From contig CAMJQA010000017.1 in the NCBI GenBank assembly GCA_946407895.1, positions 1 through 56,139 of the forward strand: a stretch of DNA of 56,139 nt, read 5' to 3'. A program made the position numbers and the translations under genes. A model generated the notes under the pieces. The model was not told the DNA's origin and did no database searches. It saw only the letters and a program-made list of their open reading frames with translations. This document shows, piece after piece, positions 24,655 through 35,204 of the stretch. Within the stretch, counting starts at the first letter, position 1. Each line of letters begins with the position of its first letter. This DNA comes from an uncultured Prevotellaceae bacterium. Its GTDB lineage: Bacteria > Bacteroidota > Bacteroidia > Bacteroidales > Bacteroidaceae.

Positions 24655-25257
24655 ATGAAGAGACTGTTTACCCTCCTGCTGGTCCTGTTGTCTCTCAGCG
24701 CCAGCGCAAAATCAATTTATAGCCTTAAGGTAAAGGATGCCAATGGCAAGGAAGTGAGCCTGAAGGAATATCGCGGACAAGTACTGCTCATAGTGAACAC
24801 AGCAACGCAATGCGGCTTCACGCCACAATACAAAGAGCTGCAAGACATCTACGACCGCTACGTCAAAAAGGGCTTCCAGGTGCTGGACTTCCCTTGCAAC
24901 CAGTTCGGGCAGCAAGCCCCTGGCAGTATGAGTCAGATCAGGCAGTTCTGCACCGAGAAGTTCCATACCACCTTCCCCCTTTTCGAGAAGATAGACGTCA
25001 ACGGAGCCCAGGAGTCGCCACTGTTCACCCTGCTTAAGAAGGCGCAACCCTTCCGCGGATTCGACCTCAGGGACCGCACAGGCCAGATGATGGACCAGAT
25101 GCTACGCCGCCAGGATCCCAGGTACGACAAGAACAACGACATAAAATGGAACTTCACCAAATTCCTCGTCGATGCCAAGGGCCAGGTTATACGCCGCTTT
25201 GAGCCGACCGAGTCAATGAGCAGTGTGGAGGAAGCCATCAAGAACGTTTTGAAATGA
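24655..25257 (+). CDS. Glutathione peroxidase family thiol peroxidase
   Basis: 200 residues from ATG 24655, with a signal peptide (MKRLFTLLLVLLSLSASAKS), so probably periplasmic. Family motifs in order: VNTATQCGFT with peroxidatic Cys53, FPCNQFG, and KWNFTKFLVD with the active-site Trp and Asn. It reduces hydroperoxides, in bacteria usually with thioredoxin rather than glutathione as donor. The GH3 gene follows after 26 bases on the same strand. Confidence 0.93.
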   Translation: MKRLFTLLLVLLSLSASAKSIYSLKVKDANGKEVSLKEYRGQVLLIVNTATQCGFTPQYKELQDIYDRYVKKGFQVLDFPCNQFGQQAPGSMSQIRQFCTEKFHTTFPLFEKIDVNGAQESPLFTLLKKAQPFRGFDLRDRTGQMMDQMLRRQDPRYDKNNDIKWNFTKFLVDAKGQVIRRFEPTESMSSVEEAIKNVLK

Positions 25258-25283
25258 ATCATTAACTCTCAAACTAACATATC

Positions 25284-27542
25284 ATGACCATCAACAGACA
25301 TTTCGCCTTAGGCATCGTGCTGATAGCCGTTACGGCTTGCACTCCGCAGGGCAATCAGGAAAACAAGTATCAGGACCCCAACCTGCCAGTGGAGAAACGC
25401 GTAGATGACCTGCTGGGCAAGATGACCCTCGAGGAGAAGGCCGAGCAGGCCAGCGCACAACTCCTCTTCTACAAGGATTTCTTCCAGAAGCGGGATTACA
25501 AGAAGGGGCACATCCGTAACATAGGCCACTTCCTTTGGGAAGGCAACGTACCCAACGATGCCAAGTCGGTGGCCGAGCACATAAACGAAGATACCCGGCG
25601 CTCCATCGAGGCCAACCGGTGGGGCATACCCGTGCTGCAGCACGGCGAGGCATTGCACGGCGCTCAGTGGGGCAACGCCACCTGCTTCCCCCAGAGCATA
25701 GCCATGGCCGCCACCTTCGACGACAGCCTGTACTATCAGGAGGGCCTGGTGGTGGCCAAGGAACTCAGGGCCGTAGGCGTGCGCCAGGTCTATGCGCCCG
25801 TTGTGAACATCACGCGCGACCAGCGATGGGGACGCGGGCAGGAGAGCTATGGCGAGGACGTGCTCATGAACTGCCGCTTCGGCGTGGCATACGTAAAGGC
25901 CCTGGAGGGGAGCGGCATCGTGGCTACGCCCAAACACTTCGTGGATAACTATGGCGAGGGAGGTCATGACTCCTACGCCTCGCCCATGTCCTGGCGCGTG
26001 CTGCGCGAGGTCTACCTCGAGCCTTTCCGCGCCTGCATCCAGGAGGGTGGCGCCCGCTCCGTGATGGCCGCCTATAACTCCGTAGACGGCATACCCTGCA
26101 GCAGCAACAGGCAGCTGCTCATGGACATCCTCCGGAAGGAATGGAACTTCCAGGGATACGTCGTATCGGACTACGGCGGCGTGGAGATAGTGGCCAACCA
26201 GCACCGCATGGCACAGGACGAAGACGATGCCACCGCCCAGTGCCTCACGAACGGACTCGACCTGCAGCTGGCCAGCACGAACAAAAACCTGGCTCAGCTG
26301 GTGCGCGACGGCAAGATAAGCGAGAAGACTCTCGACGAAACCGTGCGCCGCATACTGCGCATCAAGTTCCAGCTCGGGCTCTTCGATGAACCATACGTAG
26401 ATCCCGAAAAGGCCCTGCAGACCGTACGCTGCACCGAACACCGCCAGCTGGCCGAGGAATGCGCGCGCAAGACCATGACCCTGCTCAAGAACAACGGCAT
26501 CCTGCCCCTGCGGGAAGGCCAGATCAAGAAGATTGGTATCTACGGCCCAGCGGCCAACACGCTGAACGTGGGTGACTACAGCGGCGGACGAGGCGGATGG
26601 CGCGGCGAGGGCGGCGTAACGCCCTACGAGGGGCTCCAGAAAGCCCTGGAGGGCAAGGCACAGGTGGTGCTCGCCCCTGCCGGACAGAATGTCAACCCCC
26701 TGGCCAGCACTTGCGACGCGCTCGTCTTCTTCCCCTCCATCACCGAGGAGGAGGGCAGCGACCGCAGCAGCTTCCGCCTGCCCTCGGCCAACATGAAGCA
26801 GAACCGCGAGCAGACGGGCGCACTCATCATTGCCGACCAGCAGGAGACGAAGATACGCATCGACCAGGAGCGCATGGTGCGCGACCTCATTGCCACGGGC
26901 AAACCCGTCATCGTGGTGCTGCACAACGGGGCCGTGGTGGACATTAGCGAATGGGTGGACGGTGCCGCAGCAGTGCTGGAGGCATGGTATCCCGGCGAAC
27001 AGGGCGGAACCGCCATTGCCGACGTGCTCACCGGCCGGTACAACCCGGGCGGCCGACTGCCCATGAGCTGGGTACGGAATATCGGGCAGAACCCCACATA
27101 CTACTCCATCAAGCCCAGCGGACGAGGCTACGGCTACGTGGAGAACGACGGCAAGCCCCTCTACCCCTTCGGCTACGGACTCTCCTACACTACATTCGAG
27201 TACAGCGACCTCGAGATTCCCGAGACGCTGGAGAAGGACAAAGCACTGAGCGTCAGCGTAAGCGTCACCAACACGGGCGAGCGCTCCGGGGACGAGGTGG
27301 TCCAGGTGTACATACATGACGAGCTCGCCTCGGTGGCAAGACCGATGAAGCAGCTGGCGGCCTTCAAGCGCGTTTCACTGGCTGCCGGAGAGACCAAGCG
27401 GGTTGAGCTCGACGTACCCTATCGCAGCTTCGCCATGTGGGACAAGGATATGAATTTCCGCGTGGAGGAAGGAAACTTCGATGTGTGGCTGGGCAAAAAC
27501 GCCGAGGAGCGCATTGACGGCAAGATGGTCTATGTGAAATAA
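25284..27542 (+). CDS. GH3 family beta-glycosidase, lipoprotein
   Basis: A 752-residue lipoprotein (lipobox AVTACT). GH3 N-terminal barrel with PVLQHGEALHGAQWG, APVVNITRDQRWGRGQESYGED and ATPKHFVDNYGEGG; the catalytic nucleophile is Asp296 in VVSDYGG. The C-terminal alpha/beta sandwich follows, and a fibronectin-III-like domain closes the protein (YGLSYTTFEYSDL to the end). It hydrolyses terminal beta-linked glucose or xylose from oligosaccharides in the periplasm or at the surface. The exact sugar cannot be read from sequence. Its stop codon abuts a repeat-derived hairpin that probably ends the transcript. Confidence 0.93.
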   Translation: MTINRHFALGIVLIAVTACTPQGNQENKYQDPNLPVEKRVDDLLGKMTLEEKAEQASAQLLFYKDFFQKRDYKKGHIRNIGHFLWEGNVPNDAKSVAEHINEDTRRSIEANRWGIPVLQHGEALHGAQWGNATCFPQSIAMAATFDDSLYYQEGLVVAKELRAVGVRQVYAPVVNITRDQRWGRGQESYGEDVLMNCRFGVAYVKALEGSGIVATPKHFVDNYGEGGHDSYASPMSWRVLREVYLEPFRACIQEGGARSVMAAYNSVDGIPCSSNRQLLMDILRKEWNFQGYVVSDYGGVEIVANQHRMAQDEDDATAQCLTNGLDLQLASTNKNLAQLVRDGKISEKTLDETVRRILRIKFQLGLFDEPYVDPEKALQTVRCTEHRQLAEECARKTMTLLKNNGILPLREGQIKKIGIYGPAANTLNVGDYSGGRGGWRGEGGVTPYEGLQKALEGKAQVVLAPAGQNVNPLASTCDALVFFPSITEEEGSDRSSFRLPSANMKQNREQTGALIIADQQETKIRIDQERMVRDLIATGKPVIVVLHNGAVVDISEWVDGAAAVLEAWYPGEQGGTAIADVLTGRYNPGGRLPMSWVRNIGQNPTYYSIKPSGRGYGYVENDGKPLYPFGYGLSYTTFEYSDLEIPETLEKDKALSVSVSVTNTGERSGDEVVQVYIHDELASVARPMKQLAAFKRVSLAAGETKRVELDVPYRSFAMWDKDMNFRVEEGNFDVWLGKNAEERIDGKMVYVK

Positions 27543-27543
27543 G

Positions 27544-27580
27544 AAGACCCTCCCCCCGCCCTCCCTTGTAGGGAGGGAGT
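27544..27580 (+). terminator. Repeat-type terminator hairpin after the GH3 gene (mirror copy 1)
   Basis: A 37-base block that is the exact reverse complement of 27971-28007. It contains a stem-loop CCCTCCC-TTGTA-GGGAGGG (27559-27577) and begins two bases after the GH3 stop. It probably acts as a 3'-end element. Confidence 0.7.
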
Positions 27581-27591
27581 AGAATGTTTTG

Positions 27592-27833
27592 AACCCGAAT
27601 CGGTCATTAGCGTTATGATGATAATAGCCTTTATTTTTGAACAGATGTTTTGCCGCTTTGAGGGCGCAATGGGGCTCCATTGTAACCGAGAAGCGACGAA
27701 ACAGATGACAAGGCTGCGATTAAACGAGAGCAGAACCAAGTTTACTTGAGCTCTGCCGAGCGTGAGCAGGCTCGACTGAAAGTCAAAAAGAAGGCTTCAT
27801 TAGCGCGTAACAGTCTAATGACCGATTCGGGTT
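27592..27833. mobile_element. MITE-like element with 19-bp terminal inverted repeats
   Basis: A 242-base segment bounded by perfect 19-bp inverted repeats (AACCCGAATCGGTCATTAG at 27592-27610 and its complement at 27815-27833). No open frame of note lies inside, and no clear target duplication was found at the ends. It contains one copy of the structured dispersed repeat (27712-27786). A degenerate single end (AACCCAAATCGGTCA) recurs at 46294, after the TlpA-like gene. The rest of 27543-28006 is the two mirror hairpins and an AT-rich filler. Confidence 0.6.
27712..27786 (+). repeat. Structured dispersed repeat, copy 1
   Basis: GGCTGCGATTAAACGAGAG, then a variable hairpin (GCAGA..CAAGT-TT-ACTTG..TCTGC), then CCGAGCGTGAGCAGGCTCG, then GACT-GAA-AGTC. 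It is shared with 48353-48425 and 49561-49632, where the variable hairpin has unrelated sequence and the last stem reads GACC-GAA-GGTC. Confidence 0.8.
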
Positions 27834-27845
27834 AAAATATAATAA

Positions 27846-28954
<1,109 letters not shown>

Positions 28955-28990
28955 GTTGAGAGAATTTAGTGGATTATAAAATTATGTACT

Positions 28991-29178
28991 TGCCACCGCT
29001 GTGGCAAATTCCGAATCGTTGATTGAGTGTTTGCCACCGCTGTGGCAAATTCCGGATCGCTGATTGAGCGTTTGCCCCCGCTGTGGCAAATTCCGGATCG
29101 CTGATTGAGCGTTTGCCACCGCTGTGGCAAATTTTGAATCGTTGATTGAGCGTTTGCCACCGCTGTGGCAAATTTTGA
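28991..29178. repeat. 41-bp tandem array of hairpin units
   Basis: Five units start at 28991, 29032, 29073, 29114 and 29155 (period 41). Each carries a stem-loop TTGCCAC-CGCT-GTGGCAA (one variant has TTGCCCC), followed by ATTCCGGATCGCTGATTGAGCG-like sequence. It lies ~37 bases before the DUF6261 start and after the fimbrillin-like gene. There are no unique spacers, so it is not a CRISPR array. It fills most of 28955-29282. Confidence 0.9.
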
Positions 29179-29190
29179 ATTGTAGATTTT

Positions 29191-29224
29191 GAAATGTGTC
29201 AGCCCTAAGAAGCTGACACATTTC
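29191..29224 (-). terminator. Terminator hairpin after the fimbrillin-like gene
   Basis: A perfect 13-bp stem (29191-29203 with 29212-29224), 8-base loop. It lies 58 bases past the fimbrillin-like stop on the minus strand, just before the 41-bp array. Confidence 0.7.
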
Positions 29225-29282
29225 TATTTTCGTTCATGCAGCGATACATTTGACTTCCATGCTACGCTGCCGAGGGACTCCG

Positions 29283-31109
29283 TTATGGAGTAGTAACAGT
29301 CCATGAAGGCAGATAAGGTTTCCAAACGTCTGGAATCGGCGTGTACAGCGTACCGGCACTGGATACGCCACTGAGCATAGCAGTGATGCAATTGTCAGCT
29401 GTAACATCGGAGGCGAGGATGGTCAGGAGACTCAGGCTCGAGCAGCCACAGAACATATTCGCGTAAGATTCCTTGGCCAGTTTGGTGGCGGGCAGGACGG
29501 GAACCACGGTCAGGCTCGAGCAGCCAGTGAACATAGAGTTGTAGCATCCCTCAGCCAGAGTGGTAGCGGGCAGGTCAGGTGCCGTGGTCAGGCTCGTGCA
29601 GGTATGGAACATATTACTATAACACGTTAAAGCCAGATCGGTGGAGTGCAAAACAGGTGCCTCGGTCAGGCTCGTGCATAGTTCGAACATCGTCATGTAA
29701 CATCCTTCAACCATCGTGGTGGCAGGCAGGGCAGGAGCCGTGGTAAAGCCGCAGCCAGAGAAGATGCGAGTGTAGCAGTATGGGGCCAGCGTGGTGGCGG
29801 GCAGATCGGGTGCCTTGGTCAGGCCAGAGCAGCCCATGAACATCCTGAAGTAGCAACGTTCGGTCAGAGTGGTGGCGGAAAGGACGATATCCTTGGTGGG
29901 ATGGCTAATGAGATGTTCACTATCACTGGTTTCAAATAGTTGACTGAAATTTTTCTCCCCCGTCAGCGTAGTAACTGAGGCGAAGTCAGTGGAACTAATC
30001 AAACTCATGACGTTGCCATAGATATAGCAGTCCTTATCGCATGAGATATGGCTTGAACCGCTGTTATAGTAAGTCGCATTGTCGCCGTAGAAGGCTACCG
30101 TCTGGCCGGCAGAAAGGACGATGTCCTCTGATGAATTAGAGGATATGGTATTGGCCGCTCCGCCGTCGATGCGGTAGGTCACCGAGCCGGTGGCCTTATT
30201 TTCGAAGGTCACGGTGGTGGCGTCAACTGTGGCCTCAATCGTGAGAGGCATATAGGAGGCATCGGGTTGCATGCGCACGCCAATCTCGTAGTACTTGCCG
30301 TTGGAGAACGTCACGCCGGAACGGGTGTAGGAGTAGTAGTCCGTCCCGTCGTTGGCAGCGATCTTGTACCTCAGCGCCTCGTCAGCCTTTGTACTCAGCG
30401 CGGCATAGATGACGTTCGTGGCGGAAGGGGAAGTGATGATGGGGCCCAGGGTCATGGTGCCGTCTATCGTGGCATTCTGGATGAGTCTGGAATGGCCACA
30501 GCCGTCCAGGGCATCGATGGTGACGTTAGTGGCGTCAAAAGGCGTGGTGCCGTCGGGCATATAGAGGATGAACTTCACGATGGCCTGCTGGTTCTGGAAT
30601 ATGATGTTTCCGGGCGTACCGCCGACCTGATTCACCGTAATCTTATCGCCAGAAATGGTGGCCACCTGGGCACGGCCCAAAATGTAGTCGTAGTCAGAGG
30701 CTAACTTGGCAAGCGTGCCGTCCTGACCCACATAGTCCCTCGTCTGGGCGGGATACTGCAGGCTGAGGATGTCATCGACATCGACGGTTCCCGTCAGCGT
30801 GCCGGAGAGGGTGGCCGAGGCACCGGCGCTCTCGGGCTTCAGCATGCCCGTGAGCCAGGCTCCCTTGGTCTCATTGTAAACACTCACCTCGTCGGTCGTC
30901 TCCCACGTGGACACGAGCGACGTTCCGCTGTAGCCGAGGGCGCGGGTCAGGACATCGCTGCCCTTTTCGGCCACGATGGTCAGCAGGTAGGTCTGTTCGT
31001 CGTTCGGTTGTGGATCGGGAACGACATCATCACTGGTGCAGGAAGTAATGGCGGCTCCTGCCATCAGCAGGGTGGCCAGCATAAGGATGCTTGATCTAAA
31101 CTTCTTCAT
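29283..31109 (-). CDS. Fimbrillin-like lipoprotein with BspA-type leucine-rich repeats
   Basis: 608 residues from ATG 31109 (MKKFRSSILMLATLLMAGAAITSC); an ATG five codons upstream is less likely. The lipobox is AITSC. Residues ~30-290 resemble the fimbrillin-like (Mfa-type) domain: LLTIVAEKG, LTRALGYSG, TWETTDEVSVYN, GYSGTS. The C-terminal ~220 residues carry BspA-like surface repeats of ~24-26 residues, each containing LPATTLAxxCYxxMFxGCSSLT. It is probably exposed on the surface and adhesive. It follows a 56-residue small gene in an operon whose leader holds a (CT)14 tract. Confidence 0.82.
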   Translation of the reverse strand: MKKFRSSILMLATLLMAGAAITSCTSDDVVPDPQPNDEQTYLLTIVAEKGSDVLTRALGYSGTSLVSTWETTDEVSVYNETKGAWLTGMLKPESAGASATLSGTLTGTVDVDDILSLQYPAQTRDYVGQDGTLAKLASDYDYILGRAQVATISGDKITVNQVGGTPGNIIFQNQQAIVKFILYMPDGTTPFDATNVTIDALDGCGHSRLIQNATIDGTMTLGPIITSPSATNVIYAALSTKADEALRYKIAANDGTDYYSYTRSGVTFSNGKYYEIGVRMQPDASYMPLTIEATVDATTVTFENKATGSVTYRIDGGAANTISSNSSEDIVLSAGQTVAFYGDNATYYNSGSSHISCDKDCYIYGNVMSLISSTDFASVTTLTGEKNFSQLFETSDSEHLISHPTKDIVLSATTLTERCYFRMFMGCSGLTKAPDLPATTLAPYCYTRIFSGCGFTTAPALPATTMVEGCYMTMFELCTSLTEAPVLHSTDLALTCYSNMFHTCTSLTTAPDLPATTLAEGCYNSMFTGCSSLTVVPVLPATKLAKESYANMFCGCSSLSLLTILASDVTADNCITAMLSGVSSAGTLYTPIPDVWKPYLPSWTVTTP

Positions 31110-31127
31110 TGTACTGTCCTCCATTCG

Positions 31128-31298
31128 TTAATCCCATAATATTACTCCGCCGAACGGGTCTCCGTACAGCGTGCGCTCGGCGCCCAAATTTGCACTCGCC
31201 TGTAGCAGCTGGCATTTGGTTTGAAACTCCACGACCGTCATCTGCGGTGTTACGTATCGCCGCTTCCGGTCGCATTCATTGATTGCTTTTTGTTTCAT
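31128..31298 (-). CDS. Small conserved companion protein of the fimbrillin-like gene
   Basis: 56 residues from ATG 31298 (MKQKAINECDRKRRYVTPQ...), ending in GGVILWD. Small soluble peptides with a Y-x-x-P-x-x-x-V-V core and a Gly/Trp-rich end often precede fimbrillin-like genes in Bacteroidetes; their role is not known to me. The stop codon lies 18 bases before the fimbrillin-like ATG, so both are on one transcript. Confidence 0.6.
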   Translation of the reverse strand: MKQKAINECDRKRRYVTPQMTVVEFQTKCQLLQASANLGAERTLYGDPFGGVILWD

Positions 31299-31438
31299 GA
31301 TAGAATACTTTAAGTGGGTTATACATATAGAAAAATTATTTATACAGGTACGACAATACGCCCGGCTCCGTCCCACCGCAACGGAAGGACAGGGCCGAGA
31401 GCAAACACGCGCACGTCCCGCAGGCTGCACGCGCGTAA

Positions 31439-31555
<117 letters not shown>

Positions 31556-31592
31556 TCGCTCTGTCTTTGTGTAAATTTTGACTTTAACGCCC

Positions 31593-31624
31593 CAAAGATA
31601 CGACTTTCCCTCGGAACTACCAAA
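31593..31624 (-). promoter_or_regulatory. Promoter of the fimbrillin-like operon
   Basis: TTTG (31624-31621), 20 bases, TATCTTTG (31600-31593). The expected start near 31587 gives a long leader with the CT tract. The stretch 31625-31771 is AT-rich with no gene visible. Confidence 0.7.
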
Positions 31625-31771
31625 AATTTTATATGAAATATTTTAAAAAAGATAGAGTTTTTCAGCGGAAAGACAAAGGTTTCCACGAGATAATTCAAAA
31701 AAGAAGGAAAATTATTCGGAAACCGAATTGGACTCCGCAAAATCGGGGAAAGGGGCGAAGGAGCGAAGGGG

Positions 31772-31897
31772 TCAGAAGTCCAACCAACGCTTTACGGTGG
31801 CCACCTTGTCCTTACTGACGATGATTTCCTCATGAGGCGTGCCTGGCGTAGGAGGAAAAAGGCCTCGGCGGAAGATGCGTGCCTCGCTTCGGATTTC
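31772..31897 (-). pseudogene. In-frame 41-codon extension after the rsmF-like stop
   Basis: Directly after the rsmF-like TGA, the same frame continues for 41 codons with protein-like composition (...TPHEEIIVSKDKVATVKRWLDF) to a second TGA. Relatives of RsmF normally end near the first stop. It may be the decayed end of another gene, a fused tail interrupted by a stop, or chance. There is no start codon of its own in that frame. Confidence 0.25.
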
Positions 31898-33385
31898 TCA
31901 TTGCAGGAGGCAGAAGGGAGTGGTGTAGCCCGAACGGATGCGCCACTCCTGGGGATAGAGATTATTGGCACGGGGTCCCAGATTCTTGACAAAGCCCAGA
32001 GGGAAGCCCCGGAAGGTGACGAGCACGAAGCCGCGAGGGGCATCCACCTGAATAGCCTCATGGCGCAGATAGGCCAGGGCCTGCTCGTAGGAAAGGGCAG
32101 CCTCGGGGAACAGTCCGCGACGAAGCGCCGTACTCATTGCCAGGGCATGGGCAGGTTGCCAGTAGTTCCCCTTCAGTTGGGCCAAGGCAATGCCCTCGGA
32201 GAGGACGCGTAGCGCCTGCCTCAGCAGGGGACGCAGCGTGGCATATACGGCGGGCAGCGCGGTGCAGCCGGCACCCTCGGCAGAAAGCTCAAAGTCGCCC
32301 GCCACCCACTCCTTCACTTCGCGAGGCAGGCTGGTCACTGACTTCGGGCGGGCAGACTTCTCGCGCCGTGCTTTCGGCAAGGCATCGCAGCCCGACTCGC
32401 CCTTATGCTTGCGAAGCAGAGCCACGTAGAAACCCTCGCCCATTACCCGATGGGGATAGAAGTGATAACCTGGTTGGCCCTCCTGAATGCCCCACTCTGC
32501 CTGATGAGGTACGGGCAGGACGTCGGCACCCAACTCGCGGGCTATCCAACGCACGTTGTCCTCGTCCTCGAGATGATTAAACGTGCAGGTACTATACACC
32601 AGGCAGCCACCGGGCTTCAGGGCAGGCCATACAGCCGACAGGATATCGCGCTGCCGACGCCAGCACAGATCCACATTAGCCAGGCTCCAGTCGCTGACGG
32701 CACCCTCGTCCTTGCGGAACATACCCTCGCCGGAACAGGGCACATCGGCCACCACCATATCGAACAGGCTGGAAAGGGGAGCGAAGTCGGCGGGATAATT
32801 CTGCGTGACTACTACAGCGGGATGGCCCCACTTGGTCATATTCTCGGCCAGAACCTGTGCCCGCTTGGGAATGGGCTCATTGCAGACAAGCAATGCGCCC
32901 TGGGGCAACAGGCTGCGCAGGAGCGTACTCTTGCCACCCGGAGCGGCACAGAGGTCCAATACCACGGGATTATTACCCAGGAACTCACCGGCAGCAGAAA
33001 GCACCTGGGCCAGAAACATCGACGAGGCATCCTGTACATAGTATGCACCGGCATGCAACAAGGGGTCGAAGGTGAACGGCGGGCGCTCTGCCATATAGTA
33101 TGCACCCGGGCACCAGGGAATGGGCGAGGGACCAAGGGAGGAGGGAACAGCCTGCTGCCGGCTCTGTGCCCTGTTGAGGGGAAGAGAAGGCTCTTCGTCC
33201 GGCCGATGGTCGTCAGCGCAGGACAAAGAGGGCACCCCATACTTCCAGGGATTGAGCCGAATGGACACAGAGGGTTCGGTGGTGCACAGGGCATCACAAA
33301 GCGCGCTTGCCTGGGCATAGCCCAACTGCTCGCGCATGAGGGATATGAAATCGGAGGGTAAACTCAACTTTAAACCTTCACACAC
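31898..33385 (-). CDS. RsmF/NOL1-NOP2-Sun family rRNA (cytosine-C5) methyltransferase
   Basis: Up to 495 residues. The longest frame starts with GTG 33385, overlapping the thyA stop; TTG 33367 (then [14 protein letters not shown]) is an alternative closer to relatives. SAM-binding and catalytic motifs: [27 protein letters not shown] (general Cys) and [13 protein letters not shown] (nucleophile Cys). A C-terminal RNA-binding region ends [14 protein letters not shown]. It makes m5C in 16S rRNA, acting on assembled or assembling 30S subunits. It is downstream of thyA in a folate/nucleotide gene group and probably co-transcribed. Confidence 0.9.
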   Translation of the reverse strand: MCEGLKLSLPSDFISLMREQLGYAQASALCDALCTTEPSVSIRLNPWKYGVPSLSCADDHRPDEEPSLPLNRAQSRQQAVPSSLGPSPIPWCPGAYYMAERPPFTFDPLLHAGAYYVQDASSMFLAQVLSAAGEFLGNNPVVLDLCAAPGGKSTLLRSLLPQGALLVCNEPIPKRAQVLAENMTKWGHPAVVVTQNYPADFAPLSSLFDMVVADVPCSGEGMFRKDEGAVSDWSLANVDLCWRRQRDILSAVWPALKPGGCLVYSTCTFNHLEDEDNVRWIARELGADVLPVPHQAEWGIQEGQPGYHFYPHRVMGEGFYVALLRKHKGESGCDALPKARREKSARPKSVTSLPREVKEWVAGDFELSAEGAGCTALPAVYATLRPLLRQALRVLSEGIALAQLKGNYWQPAHALAMSTALRRGLFPEAALSYEQALAYLRHEAIQVDAPRGFVLVTFRGFPLGFVKNLGPRANNLYPQEWRIRSGYTTPFCLLQ

Positions 33386-34175
33386 TCACATCAGCCTTTA
33401 TATGCGGCCAGGGGTCGTACCCCTCGAGCTGAAAGTCTTCGTACTGGAAGTCGAAGATACTCCTGACATCGGGATTCAGCACCATGCGGGGGAGCGCCCT
33501 TGGCTCACGGGTAAGTTGCATGCGAGCCTGCTCCAGATGGTTCAGGTAGAGGTGCGTATCGCCCGTAGTATGAACGAACTCACCGGGTTGCAGACCGCAC
33601 ACCTGAGCCATCATCATGCAGAGCAGAGCGTAGGAGGCGATGTTGAACGGCACACCCAGGAACGTATCGGCCGAACGCTGATAGAGCTGCAGCGACAGGC
33701 GTCCGTCGGCCACATAGAACTGAAAGAGGCAATGACAGGGCGGCAGGGCCATCTGTTCCACCTCGGCGGGGTTCCAGGCCGACACCATGATGCGGCGCGA
33801 ATCGGGATGGTTGCGAATCAGGTCTACGGCCTGGGCTATCTGGTCGATGGTCCCTCCCTTATAGTCGGGCCACGAACGCCACTGGTGCCCATATACGGGA
33901 CCCAGTTCGCCCGTCTCGGGGTCGGCCCACTCGTTCCATATTCTCACTCCATGCTCCTGCAGGTAACGCACGTTGGTGTCGCCCTTCAGGAACCAGAGGA
34001 GCTCATAGATGATAGACTTCAGGTGCAACTTCTTCGTTGTAAGCAGGGGAAAGCCCTGTTGCAGATTGAAGTGCATCTGATGCCCAAAGACACTGATGGT
34101 TCCCGTGCCGGTGCGGTCGCCCTTCTGTACTCCTTCATCCAGAATGCGCCGTAGCAGGTCTTGATATTGTTTCAT
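33378..34175 (-). CDS. thyA: Thymidylate synthase
   Basis: 265 residues, essentially the canonical length. Motifs: [19 protein letters not shown] at the N-terminus (folate/phosphate loop), the nucleophile Cys in [32 protein letters not shown], and a short [10 protein letters not shown] late segment. It methylates dUMP to dTMP using methylene-tetrahydrofolate and yields dihydrofolate. folA lies 11 bases upstream, so the two steps of the cycle are co-expressed. Confidence 0.98.
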   Translation of the reverse strand: MKQYQDLLRRILDEGVQKGDRTGTGTISVFGHQMHFNLQQGFPLLTTKKLHLKSIIYELLWFLKGDTNVRYLQEHGVRIWNEWADPETGELGPVYGHQWRSWPDYKGGTIDQIAQAVDLIRNHPDSRRIMVSAWNPAEVEQMALPPCHCLFQFYVADGRLSLQLYQRSADTFLGVPFNIASYALLCMMMAQVCGLQPGEFVHTTGDTHLYLNHLEQARMQLTREPRALPRMVLNPDVRSIFDFQYEDFQLEGYDPWPHIKADVSV

Positions 34176-34186
34176 CTTACCATTTA

Positions 34187-34690
34187 CTATTTACCATTTA
34201 CATTTGACTGCTTCCTGACGTAATCGACAAAGCGATAGGCAAAGGCATGCCGCTCGTCGGGCTCGTGCGCCTCGCTCCATACCTCGGTCCAGTCCTCGGC
34301 CGGAAAAGCCGGGAAGAAGGCATCAGCCTCAGCCGGCGTATGCTGCACCTCTGTCAGGCAAAGGCGGTCGGCCAGAGGCAGGGCCTGGGCATACACACTG
34401 GCACCACCGATGACAAAGACGTCCTCACCCTGGCAGGCCCCCAGTGCCGCTTTTATCGAGCCAAACACCTCTGCGCCTGGAAAGTCCTGCCTTGCTTGCG
34501 ACAGTACAATGTTCCGCCGGTTGGGCAATGCCCCCTTAGGCAAGGACTCAAACGTACGCCTCCCCATGATAATGGTGTGGCCTGTTGTCAGGGACTTAAA
34601 GCGCTTCAGGTCGTTAGGCAGCCAATAGAGCAACCGGTTGTGGTATCCTATTGCCCCATTGAGGGCCACTGCGGCTATCAGGCTTATCAT
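34187..34690 (-). CDS. folA: Dihydrofolate reductase
   Basis: 167 residues, standard length. [35 protein letters not shown] gives the substrate pocket; the usual acidic residue after W-x-x-P is present as [22 protein letters not shown] and [13 protein letters not shown] are the NADPH-binding motifs. It regenerates tetrahydrofolate from the dihydrofolate made by ThyA. It overlaps the upstream Lrp-type regulator by four bases (ATGA) and precedes thyA. Confidence 0.97.
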   Translation of the reverse strand: MISLIAAVALNGAIGYHNRLLYWLPNDLKRFKSLTTGHTIIMGRRTFESLPKGALPNRRNIVLSQARQDFPGAEVFGSIKAALGACQGEDVFVIGGASVYAQALPLADRLCLTEVQHTPAEADAFFPAFPAEDWTEVWSEAHEPDERHAFAYRFVDYVRKQSNVNGK

Positions 34691-35175
34691 ACGTTGTCCT
34701 CCTTGTCTCCCATGCCAGAAGCATTGGGCACGGGGAACTGGCGGTTGAAAGCCTCGTTGAATGAGATAATCGTCTCGCTGCGCTGAATGCCCAGTGGCTG
34801 CAGTTTATCGTGGATGATACTGAGCAGATGATGGTTGTTCTGCGCATAAATCTTGATGAAGATGTCGTAATTGCCCGTCGTATAGTGGCACTCCACCACC
34901 TCGGGAATACAACGTAACTCGGCCACCACACGGTCAAAATCGGAGGGATCCTTCAGGAATAGTCCGACAAAGGCACAGGTGCCGTAACCAAGCGACTCGG
35001 GGTCGAAGATAAAATGGGAACCCTTGATAACACCCATCTGCGTCATCTTCTGAACATGCTGGTGAATGGCAGCCCCCGAAACATGACACACGCGCGCTAC
35101 CTCAAGAAACGGGATGCGTGCATTATCGGCAATCATGGAAAGGATTTGCTCGTCCAAAGCATCTAAATTCTGCAT
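34687..35175 (-). CDS. Lrp/AsnC family transcriptional regulator
   Basis: 162 residues from ATG 35175 (MQNLDALDEQILSMIADNAR), which fits the family and lies 30 bases after the promoter; an in-frame ATG 54 bases further upstream would sit upstream of the -7 box. N-terminal winged helix-turn-helix (IPFLEVARVCHVSGAAIHQHVQKM), then the RAM effector-binding domain (YGTCAFVGLFLKDP, VVECHYTTGNYDIFIKIYA). It forms oligomers that bind DNA in response to amino acids or other small molecules. Being first in the folA-thyA-rsmF transcript, it may control that operon itself. Confidence 0.92.
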   Translation of the reverse strand: MQNLDALDEQILSMIADNARIPFLEVARVCHVSGAAIHQHVQKMTQMGVIKGSHFIFDPESLGYGTCAFVGLFLKDPSDFDRVVAELRCIPEVVECHYTTGNYDIFIKIYAQNNHHLLSIIHDKLQPLGIQRSETIISFNEAFNRQFPVPNASGMGDKEDNV

Positions 35176-35204
35176 ATTGATAATCTTTTTATGTATTTCG
35201 GGTA

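Noticed and set aside
25308..27317. 669-codon minus-strand frame
   Set aside because: Antisense of the GH3 gene, which has a verified active-site motif.
27581..27591. Target-site duplication flanking the MITE-like element
   Set aside because: Left (GTTTTG) and right (AAAATA) flanks do not match as a direct repeat. The T/A runs only extend the inverted repeat with one interruption.
28991..29178. CRISPR array
   Set aside because: Units are near-identical along their full 41 bp. There are no unique spacers and no cas genes. The same applies to the other two arrays.
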